From CTSOIL-112 sp049291875 (GTDB taxonomy: Bacteria; Pseudomonadota; Gammaproteobacteria; Burkholderiales; Burkholderiaceae), in the NCBI GenBank assembly GCA_049291875.1, contig JBATQE010000004.1:124001-188000 (forward strand): a DNA stretch of 64,000 nt, read 5' to 3'. The notes beneath the pieces were generated by a model that ran no database searches, was not told the DNA's origin, and saw only the letters and a program-made list of their open reading frames with translations. Positions 25,074 through 34,032 of this stretch are shown piece by piece; position 1 is the stretch's first letter; each line of letters starts with the position of its first letter. The translations under genes and the position numbers were made by a program.

Positions 25074-25886
25074 TTAACGCACACCTGCCATGTAGTCGGC
25101 CACGGCTTTGATTTCCGCATCGGTCAGGCGCTTGGCGATATCCTGCATTTGGTTTTGCGGACTGTTGGTGCGCACGTCCTCGCGGAATGCTTTTAATTGA
25201 ACCACCGCATAGTCGGCAAACTGACCGGAAACATGCGGGTATTTATTCGGAATGCCCGCGCCGGTTGGGCTGTGGCAGCCCGCACACGCCGGAACACCTT
25301 TGCTCACGATACCACCGGTGTAAATGCGTTTACCCAAGTTCGAGCTGGCCGGATCGGGGTTGGAAGCCGATGCCGGAACGAGTTTTTGTGTATTGAACCA
25401 CAACGCCAAGCTTTTCACGTCGTTATCAAATTGTTTCGGATCTTTGGACAGCAGATCCACTTGGCTGCCCATAGTTGATGGCATCACGTCGCCTTTGTCA
25501 TTCAGCATATTGGCACGGGCAGCGGTTTTCGCGCCTTCGGCCACTTTAAAGTCGTGCAGTTGTTTTTCCAAGTAAGCCATGTGCTGGCCAGCCAATTTCG
25601 GTTGCAATGGCACAACGCTGTTACCATCGGCATTGTGGCACGCCGCGCACAGACCTTCGGCGATTTTCTTACCGCGCTCAACGCCTACCGGCATATTTTG
25701 TACTTGGTCAATGGAGAACGGTGCTGCAACGGCCGCTGGCGCGGCTTCTGCAACCGCAGGCGCAGGGGTTGCCGCAGCAGGAGCTGCCGCCGGAGCCGGC
25801 GCAGTGGCTTGTTGAGCGATGGCTACACCTGAAATCACAGCAACGATGCCTGCTGTTGCCAACAAATATGCGTAAGAACGTTTCAT
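25074..25886 (-). CDS. Di-heme cytochrome c4-type protein
   Basis: Periplasmic electron carrier of 270 residues. A Sec signal (MKRSYAYLLATAGIVAVIS, cleavage near AIA-QQ) is followed by an unusual Ala/Pro-rich stretch of about 30 residues (25-56), then two class I cytochrome c domains with CAACH (80-84) and CAGCH (201-205). Later methionines can serve as axial ligands. Cytochrome c4 passes electrons from the bc1 complex to terminal oxidases. The resB/ccsB genes needed for its heme attachment are next to it. The start at 25886 has GGAT upstream. Confidence 0.93.
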   Translation of the reverse strand: MKRSYAYLLATAGIVAVISGVAIAQQATAPAPAAAPAAATPAPAVAEAAPAAVAAPFSIDQVQNMPVGVERGKKIAEGLCAACHNADGNSVVPLQPKLAGQHMAYLEKQLHDFKVAEGAKTAARANMLNDKGDVMPSTMGSQVDLLSKDPKQFDNDVKSLALWFNTQKLVPASASNPDPASSNLGKRIYTGGIVSKGVPACAGCHSPTGAGIPNKYPHVSGQFADYAVVQLKAFREDVRTNSPQNQMQDIAKRLTDAEIKAVADYMAGVR

Positions 25887-26178
25887 AATTAGATCCATAC
25901 TAAAGAGAAAGGTGGGACGGCCATTTTGAACCGAAGTTTAACAACCGAGATGTGACAACCGAGGCCGAATCAAATCAAGGTTAATTTTGGATGATTTGGG
26001 ACAAACACCGCAACCATCCGCCACGATTTATACAAAATTGCCGTTTTGTTCATTTGGCATTGTACAATAGAGCCGCCAATAAACCAACAAATAAGCAATA
26101 AATATCCTTAATTGTTACATGGATAATCGCTACATTGCCAAGCAATTGTTCCAAACTTCATCATCCGAAAGTTTTTTC

Positions 26179-26835
26179 ATGTCGATTTTGCACCACAGTC
26201 AGTTTTTTACCACAGTCAATCATTATCAGGATTTGCCGAGCGAACCATTCCCAGAAGTGGCCTTCGCGGGGCGCTCGAATGCGGGCAAATCCAGCGCCAT
26301 CAATGTGTTGTGCAATCAAAAGCGTCTGGCGTTTTCGAGCAACACACCGGGCAGAACCCAGCACATCAACTATTTCACCGTCGGGCGTCGCGGTGAGACC
26401 TACGGCTATTTGGTCGATTTGCCCGGCTATGGTTATGCGCAAACACCGCTGTCGGTGAAGGAGCATTGGAACCGCCTACTGTCCAAATATTTGCAGGAAC
26501 GCGATCAGCTCAAAGGCTTAGTACTGATGGTGGACATCCGTCGCGGGCTGACGGAATTGGACGTGCAAATGATACAATGGTTCGTGCCGTTGGCTCGACC
26601 GATTCATGTGCTATTGACCAAATGCGACAAACTGACGCGTAACGATGCGAATAAAACGCTGTTTGCCGTGCGCAAACAGTTGCAGGAGTTGGCTGGCGAC
26701 TGGGGTACGGTGCAATTGTTCTCCTCAACCAACCGCGTGGGACTGGAGCAAGCGGGTGAAATCATTGGACAATGGATCATGCAAGCGCGACCGGAGTCCA
26801 GCACGACCGAATCGGAGCGCACCGAGCCCAATTGA
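26179..26835 (+). CDS. engB: Ribosome biogenesis GTPase EngB (YsxC/YihA)
   Basis: Essential GTPase in late 50S assembly. All G motifs are visible: G1 GRSNAGKSS (31-39), G2 TPGRT, G3 DLPGYG (80-85), G4 TKCD (147-150) and G5-like FSSTNR. From the Met at 26179 the protein has 218 residues, matching the family; twenty further codons upstream are open, but similarity begins at MSILHHSQFF. The C-terminal tail is acidic and Ser/Thr-rich. It is divergent from the cytochrome c4 gene, a pairing common in betaproteobacteria. Confidence 0.95.
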   Translation: MSILHHSQFFTTVNHYQDLPSEPFPEVAFAGRSNAGKSSAINVLCNQKRLAFSSNTPGRTQHINYFTVGRRGETYGYLVDLPGYGYAQTPLSVKEHWNRLLSKYLQERDQLKGLVLMVDIRRGLTELDVQMIQWFVPLARPIHVLLTKCDKLTRNDANKTLFAVRKQLQELAGDWGTVQLFSSTNRVGLEQAGEIIGQWIMQARPESSTTESERTEPN

Positions 26836-26962
26836 CATACAGCCGCATTGATTCAGTCGCTCTTGTAGCGCTCTTGAGTTTAACAAAACCGCCCCAATGT
26901 GACAGCACAGAACGAATATCGATTAAAATCACACCCCAATATACTACCCCTTAGGATAAATT

Positions 26963-28252
26963 ATGGTTCCTCATCTTCGCACCGCTCTGAGCGGCCCGCT
27001 CCCCGAACTCGAAAAATTGCTGTTGGACGCCACCCCGATGATTGAGCGCTGGTTCCGTCTGGAATGGCAGGAGCACACGCCACCGTTTTACAGCTCGGTG
27101 GACGTGCGCAACGCGGGATTCAAAGCGGCGCCGGTGGACACCAACTTATTCCCCGGCGGCTTTAACAATCTGGCCGAGGAAATGTTCCCGCTGGCGACGC
27201 AAGCGGCCATGGCGGCGATTGAAAAATACTGTCCTGACGCGAAAAACCTGCTGATCATCCCCGAAAAGCACACGCGCAACCAGTTCTACCTGCAAAACGT
27301 CGCGCAACTGTCCAAAATCATGCGCCTGACCGGCCTGAATGTGCGCCTTGGCTCGCTTTCACCTGAGATCACCGAGCCAACCACATTGGAATTGGCCAAC
27401 GGCGACACCCTCACGCTGGAACCACTGGAGCGCAATGGTCGTCGCCTGACCGTGGGCAACGGCTCGTTCGACCCCTGTACGATTTTGCTCAACAATGATC
27501 TGTCCAGCGGCCAACCGCTGATCCTCGAAAACATTCGTGAGCAACACCTCCTGCCGCCGTTACACGCAGGCTGGACCGTGCGCCGCAAATCCACACACTT
27601 CACCGCCTACGACGAAGTGGCGAAAAAATTTGGCAAATTCCTCGGCATTGACCCGTGGCTGATCAACGCCTACCACACCAGCCTCAAAGGCGTGGATTTC
27701 CATGAGCGCGTGGGCGAGGACGAGTTGGCTACCGCCGTCGAAGCCACATTGAAAAAAATCACCAAAAAATACAAGGAATACGGCATCAAGGACGACCCGT
27801 TCGTCATTGTCAAAGCCGACGCCGGCACCTACGGTATGGGCATCATGACCGTGCGCAGCCCCGATGACATTCGCGCCCTCAACCGCAAACAGCGCAATAA
27901 AATGGCGGTCATCAAAGAAGGCTTGGAAGTACAGGACATCCTGATTCAAGAAGGCGTGCCGACGATTGAGCGCTGGGACGGCCACATGGCCGAGCCGGTG
28001 GTCTACATGATTGATCGCTACGTCGTCGGCGGCTTTTACCGCGTGAATTCGGAAAAAGGCCACGACGAGAACCTCAACTCATCCGGGATGCGTTTTGAGC
28101 CGCTGTCCTTCATTCCCGAGTCCGAGCACGATCCTGAAGACAGCAACACCTTGCATAACCGCTTTTACCAAGCAGGCGTGGTCGGGCGACTGGCCATGCT
28201 CGCCGCCTCGTTGGAACTGGAACGTACCGATCCGGAACGCGAAGAGGTTTAA
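26963..28252 (+). CDS. gshA: Glutamate-cysteine ligase, proteobacterial GshA type
   Basis: First step of glutathione synthesis, joining glutamate gamma-carboxyl to cysteine with ATP. The 429 residues match the form found in betaproteobacteria and Acidithiobacillus rather than E. coli GshA: LFPGGFNNLAEEMFP, LLIIPEKHTRNQFYLQN, KKYKEYGIKDDPFVIVKAD, GTYGMGIMTVRSPDDI and VVYMIDRYVVGGFYRVN. AGGA precedes the ATG. gshB follows 65 bp later, with one dRS3-like repeat between them, so both steps of the pathway are probably cotranscribed. Confidence 0.94.
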   Translation: MVPHLRTALSGPLPELEKLLLDATPMIERWFRLEWQEHTPPFYSSVDVRNAGFKAAPVDTNLFPGGFNNLAEEMFPLATQAAMAAIEKYCPDAKNLLIIPEKHTRNQFYLQNVAQLSKIMRLTGLNVRLGSLSPEITEPTTLELANGDTLTLEPLERNGRRLTVGNGSFDPCTILLNNDLSSGQPLILENIREQHLLPPLHAGWTVRRKSTHFTAYDEVAKKFGKFLGIDPWLINAYHTSLKGVDFHERVGEDELATAVEATLKKITKKYKEYGIKDDPFVIVKADAGTYGMGIMTVRSPDDIRALNRKQRNKMAVIKEGLEVQDILIQEGVPTIERWDGHMAEPVVYMIDRYVVGGFYRVNSEKGHDENLNSSGMRFEPLSFIPESEHDPEDSNTLHNRFYQAGVVGRLAMLAASLELERTDPEREEV

Positions 28253-28260
28253 TAGAACGC

Positions 28261-28286
28261 CGTCATTCCCGCGAAAGCGGGAATCC
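28261..28286. repeat. dRS3-like palindromic repeat
   Basis: ATTCCC-GCGAAAGC-GGGAAT (28265-28284) with a CGTC left flank, the same unit as at 4335-4417. It lies between gshA and gshB and would form a hairpin in their shared transcript. Confidence 0.8.
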
Positions 28287-28317
28287 ATTTGATTTAGGAC
28301 ACTTATATCGAATCGCC

Positions 28318-29262
28318 ATGGACATCCTATTCATCGCCGACCCGCTGAATCAATTCAAAATCCACAAAGAAACCACCTACGCCATGATGCGCAGTGCGCA
28401 AGCGCGCGGACACCGGATTTGGGCGTGTTTGGCCAAAGATATGCGTTCGGATGGCGCGGTACGCGCGCACGCCCAACGCATCGAATTGATTGAACCAGCC
28501 TCACAAACGCATTGGCATAACATCATGGAGCAAAGCGAGCAAGCCTTGTCCGAATACGACGCCGTCATCATGCGCAAAGACCCGCCGTTTGACGTCAACT
28601 ACGTCACCGACACATGGCTACTGGATGCCGCCGTGCGCCAAGGCGCCCAAGTATTTAACTCGCCCGCAGCGATTCGCAACCACTCTGAAAAAGTCTCAAT
28701 ATTAGAATTTCCCGAGCTCACCGCGCCGACGCTGATCGCCAGCGACAAAGCCAGCTTCCAACGCTTTCATGCCGAACATCACGACATCATCCTCAAACCA
28801 CTCGACGGCATGGGCGGCGCAGGCGTGTTTCGCGTCACTGAAAACGGCATGAACCTCGGCTCGGTGGTGGAAGTGCTCAGTGAAAACGGCACGCGCCCGA
28901 TCATGGGTCAAAAATTCCTGCCCGAAATCGCACAAGGCGACAAACGCATCCTCATCATCGGCGGGCAAATCGTGCAGCACGCGCTCGCGCGCATCCCACA
29001 AAACGGCGAAGTGCGCGGCAATATGGCCGCCGGAGGCAAAGCCGTCGCGCAAGCCATGTCTGAGTCCGACTGGCGCATCGCACAAACCCTCGCCCCGATT
29101 CTGTGGCAACGCGGGATTTTATTGGCCGGCTTGGACGTGATTGGCGACTGCCTGACCGAAATCAACGTCACCAGCCCGACCGGATTCCAAGAAATTTACA
29201 ACCAGACAGGGTTTGATGTGGCGGGGTTGTTTATTGAGACCTTGGAACACGCGATTAAATAA
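28318..29262 (+). CDS. gshB: Glutathione synthetase
   Basis: ATP-grasp enzyme that adds glycine to gamma-glutamylcysteine, 314 residues, full length. Family features: MDILFIADPLNQFKIHKETT at the N-terminus, VIMRKDPPFDVNYV, NHSEKVSILEFPELTAPTL, KPLDGMGGAGVFRV (ATP-grasp loop), GEVRGNMAAGGKA and DVIGDCLTEINVTSPTG with the metal-binding Glu and Asn. No strong ribosome-binding site precedes the ATG. It completes the pathway begun by gshA immediately upstream. Confidence 0.97.
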   Translation: MDILFIADPLNQFKIHKETTYAMMRSAQARGHRIWACLAKDMRSDGAVRAHAQRIELIEPASQTHWHNIMEQSEQALSEYDAVIMRKDPPFDVNYVTDTWLLDAAVRQGAQVFNSPAAIRNHSEKVSILEFPELTAPTLIASDKASFQRFHAEHHDIILKPLDGMGGAGVFRVTENGMNLGSVVEVLSENGTRPIMGQKFLPEIAQGDKRILIIGGQIVQHALARIPQNGEVRGNMAAGGKAVAQAMSESDWRIAQTLAPILWQRGILLAGLDVIGDCLTEINVTSPTGFQEIYNQTGFDVAGLFIETLEHAIK

Positions 29263-29300
29263 CGCTTCGCGCCAAACACCTCTGATAAAAAACAATCAAC

Positions 29301-29720
29301 TTAATTTCGCGCGCTTGATGCCTGCACCCACCAGCCGTGCAACCCCGCACCGATAAAAATCGCCGCCAGCACCACCAACATACGCCAGTTACCCGTCCCT
29401 AAACCTGCGAACGCAGGCGCAGGACACACGCCGCAAATTCCCCAACCGAGGCCGAACAGCACCCCGCCGAGTACCGTTTGACGGTTCAATTGAAAAGGAC
29501 GCGACTCAAACGCATCACCCGACAAGGAGGCCGCACGCCAACGCGGCACGAATTGAAACACCAGCAGATTCACGCCAACGGCCACACCCAAGACCAGCAA
29601 CAACCCCAAATCCTGAAACGTCAAAAACGCCAGCACGGTATCAGGCCGAATCATGCTCGAATATGCCAAGCCAAAACCAAACAGCACGCCACTCGCCAAC
29701 GTCCAAAACACCTTCATCAT
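29301..29720 (-). CDS. YeeE/YedE-family membrane protein (DUF6691), second of a pair
   Basis: Membrane protein of 139 residues with about four hydrophobic segments, including VFWTLASGVLFGFGLAYSSM, LLLVLGVAVGVNLLVFQF and a C-terminal helix. The motif GLGWGICGVCPAPAF contains the conserved Cys of the YeeE/YedE family, whose characterised member moves thiosulfate across the inner membrane. It starts within TGATG, overlapping the stop of the first half, so translation is coupled and the two probably form one split transporter. Neighbouring glutathione genes fit a sulfur-related role, but the substrate is inferred. Confidence 0.85.
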   Translation of the reverse strand: MMKVFWTLASGVLFGFGLAYSSMIRPDTVLAFLTFQDLGLLLVLGVAVGVNLLVFQFVPRWRAASLSGDAFESRPFQLNRQTVLGGVLFGLGWGICGVCPAPAFAGLGTGNWRMLVVLAAIFIGAGLHGWWVQASSARN

Positions 29721-30184
29721 CACACCACCCCCAAAGCATTCATCAGCAGCGCGGTCACAATCGCCGTACTCAAAAACACCGCCACCATCAACATGGAGTC
29801 AATGGACAACGAAGCCATGCCGCAAATCCCATGCCCCGATGTACAACCACCCCCCAAACGCGCACCAAAACCGATGAGCAAGCCGCCCAACACCAGTCGC
29901 CACGTCGCAATATCCGAGCCATCCACCGGCAGACCGACGAGTACGTACACAACGCCGCCCAGCAGCATACCAAACGCATAGAGCACCCGCCAGTTGCGCG
30001 AATCGCGTAATGATGATTGTTGGAAAAACGGCAGCCGTGAGAACCACGACCACGTTGCGCTGAACACCGTACTTGCACCACCGAGCCGACCGGTGGTGAC
30101 GAACAGCACCGCCACACCCACACCGATGGCCAAGCCACCGACGAGGTATCGTTCAAAACCATAGGGGAAAAATTCGTGCCACAT
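29720..30184 (-). CDS. YeeE/YedE-family membrane protein, first of a pair
   Basis: Membrane protein of 154 residues with four to five hydrophobic segments: YLVGGLAIGVGVAVLFVTTG, VLYAFGMLLGGVVYVLVGLP, LVLGGLLIGFGARLGGGCTSGHG and a C-terminal MLMVAVFLSTAIVTALLMN. GGGCTSGHGICG carries two conserved cysteines of the family. It is the upstream half of a bicistronic pair with the gene ending at 29301. Such half-size pairs correspond to the two halves of full-length YeeE-type sulfur-compound transporters. Confidence 0.87.
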   Translation of the reverse strand: MWHEFFPYGFERYLVGGLAIGVGVAVLFVTTGRLGGASTVFSATWSWFSRLPFFQQSSLRDSRNWRVLYAFGMLLGGVVYVLVGLPVDGSDIATWRLVLGGLLIGFGARLGGGCTSGHGICGMASLSIDSMLMVAVFLSTAIVTALLMNALGVV

Positions 30185-30243
30185 ACGCGACGCACCTCAA
30201 AAGAAACAAAGGAGCGCAGGCTATCACACTTTAGCGAGGACAA

Positions 30244-31470
30244 TCAATCCACAACCCGCACCTGACCGCCAAACACCGTAGCAACGCAAGGATTCAGCCC
30301 CATGGCGTAACTCAAATCCGCCGGATGCGCGATGTCCCACAGCGCAAAATCCGCCGCATAACCAAGCGCCAATTGCCCAACCGAGTCCTGCACACCCAAC
30401 GCGCGCGCCGCATGACACGTCACCCCCGCGAGCGCCTCCTGTGGCGTGAGGCGAAACAGCGTACACGCCATATTCATCGCCAGCAAAATTGAAGTCAGCG
30501 GCGACGTGCCCGGATTACAGTCGGTTGACACCGCCATCGGCACGCCCGCCACACGCAGCGCCGCAATCGGCGGCAACTGCGTTTCACGCAGAAAATAAAA
30601 CGCACCGGGCAACAGCACCGCCACCGTACCCGCCTGCGCCATCGCCGCCACGCCCGCCTCGCTCAAATACTCCAAATGATCGGCAGACAAACCACCGTAG
30701 CGCGCGACCAACTCAGCGCCCCCCTGATCGGACAACTGCTCAGCGTGCAGCTTCACCGGCAAACCCTGCGCACGCGCTGCAGCAAACACCCGCTCGGTTT
30801 GCGCGGATGAAAAACCGATGCGCTCGCAAAACGCATCCACCGCATCCACCAAGCCCATACCCGCCAACGTCGGTAACATCTCCTCCACAATATGCGTCAC
30901 ATACGCACCGGCATTGTCCTCAAACTCCGGTGGTACGGCGTGCGCGCCCAAAAAGGTGGTGCGCACACGCACGCCATACTCGATGCTCAGACGACGCGCC
31001 ACGCGCAACATTTTTGCCTCATCCGCCAACGTCAAGCCGTAGCCTGATTTGATTTCCAACGTGGTCACACCTTCACTGAGCAAACGTCGCACACGCGGCA
31101 CACTCTCCGCATACAGTTGTGCTTCACTCGCCGCTCGCGTCGCGCGCACCGTCGCACGAATGCCGCCGCCTTGACGCGCGATTTCCTCATACGCCACGCC
31201 GTTAAGCCGCGCCTCAAACTCATGGCTGCGATTGCCCGCGTACACGATGTGCGTGTGGCAGTCGATCAAGCCGGGCGTGATCCACGCGCCTTGAGCATCG
31301 TGCACCGTCTGCGCGCGCCAACCGACAGGCAAATCCGCCTGCGCGCCCACCCACGCAATGACACCGTCACGCACCGCGAGCGCACCTTGTTCAATCGCAC
31401 CATAATCAGCGCCGACCATCGTCGCCAAATGCGCGTTCAGCCAAATCGCATCCCACTGTGCTTCACTCAT
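30244..31470 (-). CDS. hutI: Imidazolonepropionase
   Basis: Third step of histidine degradation, hydrolysing imidazolone-5-propionate to N-formimino-L-glutamate. The 408-residue amidohydrolase-fold product has the metal pair HTH (72-74), YAGNRSHEFEARLNGVAYEE, GGGIRATVRATRAA, YGLTLADEAKMLRVAR and HAEQLSDQGGAELVARYGG with further metal His. The ATG at 31470 has GGAG and overlaps the end of hutG by 8 bp; more than 40 open codons upstream belong to hutG in another frame. It is the last gene of the hutUHGI operon. Confidence 0.96.
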   Translation of the reverse strand: MSEAQWDAIWLNAHLATMVGADYGAIEQGALAVRDGVIAWVGAQADLPVGWRAQTVHDAQGAWITPGLIDCHTHIVYAGNRSHEFEARLNGVAYEEIARQGGGIRATVRATRAASEAQLYAESVPRVRRLLSEGVTTLEIKSGYGLTLADEAKMLRVARRLSIEYGVRVRTTFLGAHAVPPEFEDNAGAYVTHIVEEMLPTLAGMGLVDAVDAFCERIGFSSAQTERVFAAARAQGLPVKLHAEQLSDQGGAELVARYGGLSADHLEYLSEAGVAAMAQAGTVAVLLPGAFYFLRETQLPPIAALRVAGVPMAVSTDCNPGTSPLTSILLAMNMACTLFRLTPQEALAGVTCHAARALGVQDSVGQLALGYAADFALWDIAHPADLSYAMGLNPCVATVFGGQVRVVD

Positions 31471-32428
31471 CTTTTTTCTCCAGCCGTGAAACCAACCGTG
31501 CCGCCAGACGTGCCACCACTCGCGCGGTATGTCCATCGACATCAAACTCAGGGTTGAATTCGGCCAAATCCACCACGCGCAATTTCCCCGAAGCACACAC
31601 GCAATCCGCCACCGCCTCGACCACCGCGAGCGGCACGCCCAGCGCCGACGGCGCGCTCACACCGGGCGCAACCGCAGCGGGCAAAACATCCAAATCAATG
31701 GTTAAATAAATCGCATCCAGCGGCGCGAGAAACGCCTCCACCTGCGCCAAAATCTCTGGCAAATGGCGCTCCTGCATCTGCTCGTCCAATCGCCAATTCG
31801 CGCCCAACGCACGCGCCCGTTCAAACAGCGCCGCCGTATTCGCAAACTCACTTACGCCCAAACACAGATAGTGAAACGCCCAGCCGCGCCGCGCGCATTC
31901 GTTTGCAATTTGTAAAAACGGCGTACCGGACGAAGCGCGCTCATCCCGCCGTAAATCAAAATGCGCGTCCAAATTGATGATGCCAATATTCGGCGCATGC
32001 TCAGCGTTGCGGCTCAAATGCTCGGCCAAACCGCCAAAACTGGCGTAGGCAATTTCGTGTCCGCCACCCAAGCCGATGGGAAAAACGCCTTGCGTCAACA
32101 GCGCCGCCATGCGTGCTGAAAACTCAGCCTGCGCCGATTCCAGCGCATCGCCTTCGCAACGTACATCACCCGCATCCCACAACGCAACAGCATTTTGTGG
32201 TACCGGAATATTCGCCAAAAATCGCCGAATCCGCGTCGGCGCAGCGCGCGCACCGATGCGCCCGTGGTTGCGCTGTACACCCGCGTCGCACGCAAACCCC
32301 AGCAACGCTACGCCGCCACGGCTGTGCTCATCCGTCAACGCGATGCGCTGATGCCAGCGCGCGCCCAGTTCGCCTTCGAGCGCATCCACGCGCCCCTGCC
32401 ACACCGAGCGATCCGCCGCCTGTTTCAT
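31463..32428 (-). CDS. hutG: Formimidoylglutamase
   Basis: Arginase-fold metallohydrolase that converts formiminoglutamate to glutamate and formamide. In the 321-residue product the binuclear manganese ligands are all present: GGGHE (His124), NLDAHFD (Asp154, His156, Asp158) and TIDLDVL (Asp245, Asp247). Its presence indicates the four-enzyme route with direct release of formamide rather than the HutF deiminase route. The ATG at 32428 follows a strong AAAGGAG; seven codons upstream are open but not used. It lies 21 bp after hutH. Confidence 0.95.
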   Translation of the reverse strand: MKQAADRSVWQGRVDALEGELGARWHQRIALTDEHSRGGVALLGFACDAGVQRNHGRIGARAAPTRIRRFLANIPVPQNAVALWDAGDVRCEGDALESAQAEFSARMAALLTQGVFPIGLGGGHEIAYASFGGLAEHLSRNAEHAPNIGIINLDAHFDLRRDERASSGTPFLQIANECARRGWAFHYLCLGVSEFANTAALFERARALGANWRLDEQMQERHLPEILAQVEAFLAPLDAIYLTIDLDVLPAAVAPGVSAPSALGVPLAVVEAVADCVCASGKLRVVDLAEFNPEFDVDGHTARVVARLAARLVSRLEKKDE

Positions 32429-32449
32429 GCCCGCTCCTTTGTTATTCAA

Positions 32450-34009
32450 TCACGCCGACACCACGTCCGCAAATAATTCCGCACAATGCGCCACCAAGCC
32501 ACCATGCAGCACCAAACCTTTGGCCGCCTCAATGTCCGGCGCGAACAATCGGTCTTCGCCATAGCGCGTCACCTGCGTGCGTAACAGCGCATGCGCCTGC
32601 TCCAAACACGCCGAACTGCGCAGCGGGCGATGAAAATCAATACCCTGCGCCGCCGCGAGCAGCTCGATGCCGACGATGGTCGCGGTGTTGTGCGCCATCT
32701 CGTGTAAACGCCGTCCGGCAAAGGTCGCCATGCTCACGTGATCCTCTTGATTGGCCGAGGTGGGCAAGCTGTCCACACTCGCCGGATGCGCCAGCGATTT
32801 ATTCTCCGAGGCCAACGCCGCTGCGGTGACATGCGCGATCATGAAGCCCGAATTCACACCCGGATTATCCACCAAAAATGCCGACAAACCCGACAAAGTC
32901 GCGTCAATCAACAGCGCCACGCGCCGCTCGGACAGCGCACCGATTTCCGCAATCGCCAAGGCCAAATTATCCGCCGCGAACGCCACCGGCTCGGCGTGAA
33001 AATTACCACCGGACAAAACATGCACGTCCTCTTGGTCGCGGAAAATCAGCGGGTTATCGGTCACGGCGTTCGCCTCGATCAACAGCGTGCGCGCGGCGTT
33101 GTGAATCAAATCCAAACACGCGCCCATCACCTGCGGTTGGCAACGCAAGCTGTACGGGTCTTGCACACGGTCATCTTCCACCTCATGCGAGCGACGAATT
33201 TCACTGTCGGTGAGCAAACGGCGATACAGCCGCGCGCTGGCGATTTGCCCCGCTTGTCCGCGCACCTCGTGAATGCGTGGGTCAAACGGCGCATCGCTGC
33301 CTTTGGCCGCATCAATCGCCATGGCGCCGACCACCACGCCCGCTTGATACAGGCGTTCAGCCATGAACAAGCCCTGCAACGCGAGCGCGGTCGAGACCTG
33401 CGTGCCGTTAATCAGCGCCAAGCCTTCTTTCGCCGCCAGCACCACCGGCGCGATGCCCGCTTGCGCCAGTGCGGCTTTCGCATCGACCAGCGCACCGTTC
33501 ACAAACACCTGCCCTTCACCCATGATCGCCAGCGTCATGTGCGACAGCGGCGCGAGATCGCCCGACGCACCGACCGAGCCTTTGGCCGGAATCAGCGGCG
33601 TGATGCCCGCGTTAAAAACGGCGATCATGCTGTCGATCACTTCCGCGCGAATGCCGGAGTAGCCGCGCGCGAGGCTGGCGATTTTCATCAATAAAATCAA
33701 TCGCACCACCGCAGGCGAAAGCGCCTCACCCGTGCCGACGGAATGCGACAAAATCAAATTACGCTGCAACTGCATCAACTGCTCGGACGGAATGCGTTTT
33801 TTCGCCAGCAGGCCAAAGCCGGTATTAATGCCATAAGCGGCGACGTCGCGCGCCAAAACCTGCTCAATCGCCTGCGCCGATGCGTGAATCGCATCATAGG
33901 CCGCTTCGTCCAAACGAATCTGCATCGACTGTTGCCACACTTGGCGCAGCTCGGCCAAAGTCATGCGCCCCGGTTGAATAATGAGTGTGTTTGCTGTGTG
34001 TTGGGTCAT
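32450..34009 (-). CDS. hutH: Histidine ammonia-lyase
   Basis: Committing step of histidine catabolism: elimination of ammonia to give urocanate. The Ala148-Ser149-Gly150 triad within GSVGASGDLAPLSHM forms the MIO electrophilic cofactor autocatalytically. Other signatures are YGINTGFGLLA, LILSHSVGTGE, QDPYSLRCQPQVMG and SANQEDHVSM. The protein is 519 residues, the usual size. Two in-frame ATG codons compete; the one at 34009 is at the correct distance from AGGA. It is cotranscribed with hutU (23 bp gap). Confidence 0.97.
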   Translation of the reverse strand: MTQHTANTLIIQPGRMTLAELRQVWQQSMQIRLDEAAYDAIHASAQAIEQVLARDVAAYGINTGFGLLAKKRIPSEQLMQLQRNLILSHSVGTGEALSPAVVRLILLMKIASLARGYSGIRAEVIDSMIAVFNAGITPLIPAKGSVGASGDLAPLSHMTLAIMGEGQVFVNGALVDAKAALAQAGIAPVVLAAKEGLALINGTQVSTALALQGLFMAERLYQAGVVVGAMAIDAAKGSDAPFDPRIHEVRGQAGQIASARLYRRLLTDSEIRRSHEVEDDRVQDPYSLRCQPQVMGACLDLIHNAARTLLIEANAVTDNPLIFRDQEDVHVLSGGNFHAEPVAFAADNLALAIAEIGALSERRVALLIDATLSGLSAFLVDNPGVNSGFMIAHVTAAALASENKSLAHPASVDSLPTSANQEDHVSMATFAGRRLHEMAHNTATIVGIELLAAAQGIDFHRPLRSSACLEQAHALLRTQVTRYGEDRLFAPDIEAAKGLVLHGGLVAHCAELFADVVSA

Positions 34010-34032
34010 CGTCATTGTCCTATTGTCTTTAA

